Source: Crotalaria pallida
Lineage: Eukaryota; Streptophyta; Magnoliopsida; Fabales; Fabaceae
Assembly (NCBI GenBank): GCA_037953625.1
Contig: CM075651.1
Coordinates: 104,037,001-104,101,000 of the forward strand
Length of the DNA: 64,000 nt
Direction: 5' to 3'
A model generated the notes under the pieces. The model ran no database searches and was not told the DNA's origin. It worked only from the letters and a program-made list of their open reading frames with translations. This document shows positions 60,842 to 64,000 of the stretch, one piece after another; position 1 is the stretch's first letter, and every line of letters starts with the position of its first letter. The position numbers and the translations under genes are program-made.

Positions 60842-62200
60842 AATGCTTGAGTCCCCAAGGGACGTAGAGGGTGTAGCATGAGTCCTTGGAGGTTCTAACA
60901 CGTGTAGAATGGTTAAGAAAGTATTCTAAAGGCTTAGAATGTTCTAGGAATGTGTATTTGTACTTATAATAACCATTAGATTGATCCTAAACATTGCATG
61001 GTACCCCAAGGGACGTAGAGGGTCAAGCATGAGTCCTTGGAGGTTCTAACAAGTGTAGGATGGTTAAGAGAGTATTCTAAAGGTTTAGAATGGTCTAGGA
61101 ATGTGTATTAGGACTTATAAGAACCATTAGAATGATCCTAAACAATGCTTGAGTCCCCAAGGGACGTAGAGGGTCTAGCATGAGTCCTTGGAGGTTCTAA
61201 GAAGTGTATAATGGTTAAGAGAGTATTCTAAAGGTGTAGAATGGTCTAGGAATGTGTATTAGGACCTATAAGAACAATTAGAAAGATCCTAAACAATGCT
61301 TGAGTCCCCAAGGGACGTAGAGGGTGTAGCATGAGTCCTTGGAGGTTCTAAAAGTGTAGAATGGTTAAGAGAGTATTCTAAAGGCTTAGAATGGTCTAGG
61401 AATGTGTATTAGGTCTTATAAGAACAAAGAGAATGATCCTAAACAATGTTTGAGTCCCCATGGGACATAGAGGGTGTAGCATGAGTCCTTGGAGGTTCTA
61501 ACAAGTGCAGAATGGTTAAGAAAGTATTCTAAAGGCTTAGAATGTTCTAGGAATGTGTATTTGTACTTATAATAACCATTAGAATGATCCTAAACATTGC
61601 ATGGTACCCCAAGGGACGTAGAGGGTGTAGCAAGAGTCCTTGGAGGTTCTAACAAGTGTAGAATGGTTAAGATAGTATTCTAAAGGTGTAGAATGGTCTA
61701 GGAATGTGTATTAGGACCTATAAGAACAATTAGAAAGATCCTAAACAATGCTTGAGTCCCCAAGGGACGTAGAGGGTGTAGCATGAGTCCTTCGAGGTTC
61801 TAACAAATGTAGAATGGTTAAGAAAGTATTCTAAAAGGCTTAGAATGTTCTAGGAATGTGTATTTGTACTTATAATAACCATTAGAATGATCCTAAACAA
61901 TGCTTGAGTCCCCAAGGGACGTAGAGGGTCTAGCATGAGTAATTGGAGGTTCTAACAGGTGTTGCATGGTTAAAAGAGTATTCTAAAGGCTTAGAATGGT
62001 CTAGGAATGTGTATTAGGACTTATAAGAACCATTTGAATGATCCTAAACAATGCTTGAGTCCCCAAGGGACGTAGAGAGTCTAGCATGAGTCCTTGGAGG
62101 TTCTAACAAGTGTAGAATGGTTAAGAGAGTATTCTAAAGGTGTAGAATGGTCTAGGAATGTGTATTAGGACCTATAAGAACAATTAGAAAGATCCTAAAC
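60842..62200 (+). repeat. 9-unit tandem HOR at the right end, copy 1
   Basis: Matches 62,201-63,245. Shared markers are TTCTAAGAAGTGTATAATGG (61,196 and 62,555), the 1-bp deletion TTCTAAAAGTG (61,348 and 62,707), GGTCTTATAAGAACAAAGAG, CCCCATGGGACATAG and GCAAGAGTCC. This 9-unit block is unrelated in content to the 9-unit HORs at 21 and 43 kb. One unit carries the only insertion of the window. Confidence 0.88.
61834..61840 (+). other. Only 1-bp insertion in the window
   Basis: TATTCTAAAAGGC has one extra A compared with the usual TATTCTAAAGGC, making this unit 152 bp. The matching unit in the second 9-unit copy (near 63,190) lacks the insertion, so it arose after the duplication. It lengthens the A run inside the main dyad, a likely slippage site. 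Confidence 0.85.
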
Positions 62201-63245
62201 AATGCTTGAGTCCCCAAGGGACGTAGAGGGTGTAGCATGAGTCCTTGGAGGTTCTAACACGTGTAGAATGGTTAAGAAAGTATTCTAAAGGCTTAGAATG
62301 TTCTAGGAATGTGTATTTGTACTTATAATAACCATTAGATTGATCCTAAACATTGCATGGTACCCCAAGGGACGTAGAGGGTGTAGCATGAGTCCTTGGA
62401 GGTTCTAACAAGTGTAGGATGGTTAAGAGAGTATTCTAAAGGTTTAGAATGGTCTAGGAATGTGTATTAGGACTTATAAGAACCATTAGAATGATCCTAA
62501 ACAATGCTTGAGTCCCCAAGGGACGTAGAGGGTCTAGCATGAGTCCTTGGAGGTTCTAAGAAGTGTATAATGGTTAAGAGAGTATTCTAAAGGTGTAGAA
62601 TGGTCTAGGAATTTGTATTAGGACCTATAAGAACAATTAGAAAGATCCTAAACAATGCTTGAGTCCCCAAGGGACGTAGAGGGTGTAGCATGAGTCCTTG
62701 GAGGTTCTAAAAGTGTAGAATGGTTAAGAGAGTATTCTAAAGGCTTAGAATGGTCTAGGAATGTGTATTAGGTCTTATAAGAACAAAGAGAATGATCCTA
62801 AACAATGTTTGAGTCCCCATGGGACATAGAGGGTGTAGCATGAGTCCTTGGAGGTTCTAACAAGTGTAGAATGGTTAAGAAAGTATTCTAAAGGCTTAGA
62901 ATGTTCTAGGAATGTGTATTTGTACTTATAATAACCATTAGAATGATCCTAAACATTGCATGGTACCCCAAGGGACGTAGAGGGTGTAGCAAGAGTCCTT
63001 GGAGGTTCTAACAAGTGTAGAATGGTTAAGATAGTATTCTAAAGGTGTAGAATGGTCTAGGAATGTGTATTAGGACCTATAAGAACAATTAGAAAGATCC
63101 TAAACAATGCTTGAGTCCCCAAGGGACGTAGAGGGTGTAGCATGAGTCCTTGGAGGTTCTAACAAATGTAGAATGGTTAAAAAAGTATTCTAAAGGCTTA
63201 GAATGTTCTAGGAATGTGTATTTGTACTTATAATAACCATTAGAA
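62201..63245 (+). repeat. 9-unit tandem HOR at the right end, copy 2
   Basis: Second copy of 60,842-62,200, covering about seven of the nine units before the match ends at a unit with AAGGGAGGTAGACGG. Private changes are ATTTGTATTAGG (62,612) and GGTTAAAAAAG (63,176). Confidence 0.85.
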
Positions 63246-64000
63246 TGATCCTAAACATTGCATGGTACCCCAAGGGAGGTAGACGGTGTAGCATTAGTCC
63301 TTGGAGGTTCTAACATGTGTAAAATGGTTAAGAGAGTATTCTAAAGGCTTAGAATGGTCTAGGAATGTGTATTAGGACTTATAATAACCATTAGAATGAT
63401 CATAAACATTGCATGGTACCCCAAGGGACGTAGAGGGTGTAGCATGAGTCCTTGGAGGTTCTAACAAGTGTAGAATGGTTAAGATAGTATTCTAAAGGTG
63501 TAGAATGGTCTAGGAATGTGTATTAGGACCTATAAGAACAATTAGAAAGATCCTAAACAATGCTTGAGTCCCCAAGGGACATAGAGGGTGTAGCATGAGT
63601 CCTTGGAGGTTCTAACAAGTGTAGAATGGTTAAAAAAGTATTCTAAAGGCTTAGAATGGTCTAGGAATGTGTATTAGGACTTATAAGAACCATTAGAATG
63701 ATCCTAAACAATGCTTGAGTCCCCAAGGGACGTAGAGGGTGTAGCATGAGTCCTTGGAGGTTCTAACAAGTGTAGAATGGTTAAGAGAGTATTCTAAAGG
63801 CTTAGAATGGTCTAGGAATATGTATTTGGACTTATAAGAACCATTAGAATGATCCTAAACAATGCTTGAGTCCTTAAGGGACGTAGAGGGTCTAGCATGA
63901 GTCATTGGAGGTTCTAACAGGTGTTGCATGGTTAAAAGAGTATTCTAAAGGCTTAGAATGGTCTAGGAATGTGTATTAGGACTTATAAGAACCATTTGAA
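63245..64000 (+). repeat. Right-end units with many private changes
   Basis: Five units, the last cut by the window edge after 140 bases. Private or rare forms are GGGAGGTAGACGG, GCATTAGTCC, AACATGTGTAAAATGG, GATCATAAAC, GGAATATGTATTTGG, GTCCTTAAGGG and GTCATTGG. The last unit shares GTGTTGCATGGTTAAAAG with 61,959, 13 units earlier. The higher rate of unshared changes may mean less recent homogenisation here. Confidence 0.75.

Larger units (their letters stand above)
1..64000 (+). repeat. 151-bp tandem satellite array filling the window
   Basis: A head-to-tail array of about 423.9 copies of a 151-bp unit. I set the unit start at AATGCTTGAG or its variant ATTGCATGG. Unit starts fall at 1, 152, 303, 454 and 605, and later at 23,708, 42,731, 49,221 and 63,861; every one is explained by 151 bp minus the 1-bp indels seen upstream. 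Neighbouring units differ at a handful of positions and share most bases. The hand-built consensus has 49 A, 41 T, 41 G and 20 C. Stops occur in all six frames of each unit, and because 151 is not a multiple of 3 the frame rotates from unit to unit; the longest stop-free run in the consensus is about 130 bp, so the array cannot encode a protein. No foreign DNA or orientation switch was seen. The family was not recognised. A centromeric or heterochromatic role is inferred from array size and HOR structure. Confidence 0.98.

Noticed and set aside
1..64000. Possible repeat-protein or other open reading frames
   Set aside because: Every unit has stops in all six frames and 151 is not a multiple of 3, so frames rotate. 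The consensus allows at most about 130 bp without a stop. ATG codons are frequent but lead nowhere.
1..64000. CRISPR array
   Set aside because: The repeats abut with no unique spacers, and the unit is far longer than a CRISPR repeat-spacer pair.
1..64000. Telomere repeats, rRNA or tRNA genes, and retroelement insertions common in centromeres
   Set aside because: None was seen while reading through, and the exact length bookkeeping leaves no room for any insertion.

Overview
The whole 64 kb window is one uninterrupted, head-to-tail satellite DNA array. The unit is 151 bp and about 423.9 units fit in the window. No protein gene, RNA gene, transposon, CRISPR array, promoter or terminator can be supported anywhere. 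Length bookkeeping is exact: 423 units of 151 bp predict the last unit start at 63,874, it is seen at 63,861, and the 13 missing bases equal the indels I can see (fourteen 1-bp deletions and one 1-bp insertion). All units point the same way and nothing interrupts them.

The organism must be a eukaryote; I cannot name it. An array this long with nested higher-order repeats (HORs) is typical of centromeric or heterochromatic satellites. A hand-built consensus has about 40% GC, strong strand asymmetry (41 G to 20 C), one CpG and no CAG, CTG, CCG or CGG. Joint loss of CG and CHG sites hints at a plant genome methylated in both contexts, but this is inference. The unit itself looks like five diverged copies of a 30-31 bp element and carries short dyads, the best being ATTCTAA-AGGC-TTAGAAT.

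Layout: 1-9.2 kb holds mixed older variants with 7-, 8- and 24-unit duplications. From 8.46 to 16.61 kb lie two tandem copies of a 27-unit, 4,077-bp HOR. 16.6-21.0 kb is a mosaic of rearranged pieces of that HOR. 20.99-24.0 kb holds a 9-unit tandem duplication with a 5-unit one nested in it. 24-34.9 kb is an interleaved patchwork with copies 12, 18, 21, 40 and 54 units apart. 34.88-42.43 kb is a tandem 25-unit, 3,775-bp HOR with a conversion-like patch in its second copy. 42.28-60.1 kb holds three related large blocks (A, B, C), with A and B 45 units apart, containing nested 9- and 4-unit duplications. 60.1-64 kb has a 9-unit duplication and more private mutations, as might be found nearer an array edge.

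Variant families change from left to right. Units with GGTACC, TATTTGTAC, TATTTCTAC and CACGTG are rare or absent at the left and common after about 9-21 kb. A 1-bp deletion haplotype occurs only between 43.98 and 59.83 kb. These markers show repeated segmental duplication on several scales, as expected from unequal exchange, replication slippage or break repair within the array. Block edges are approximate to about one unit because they were read by eye.
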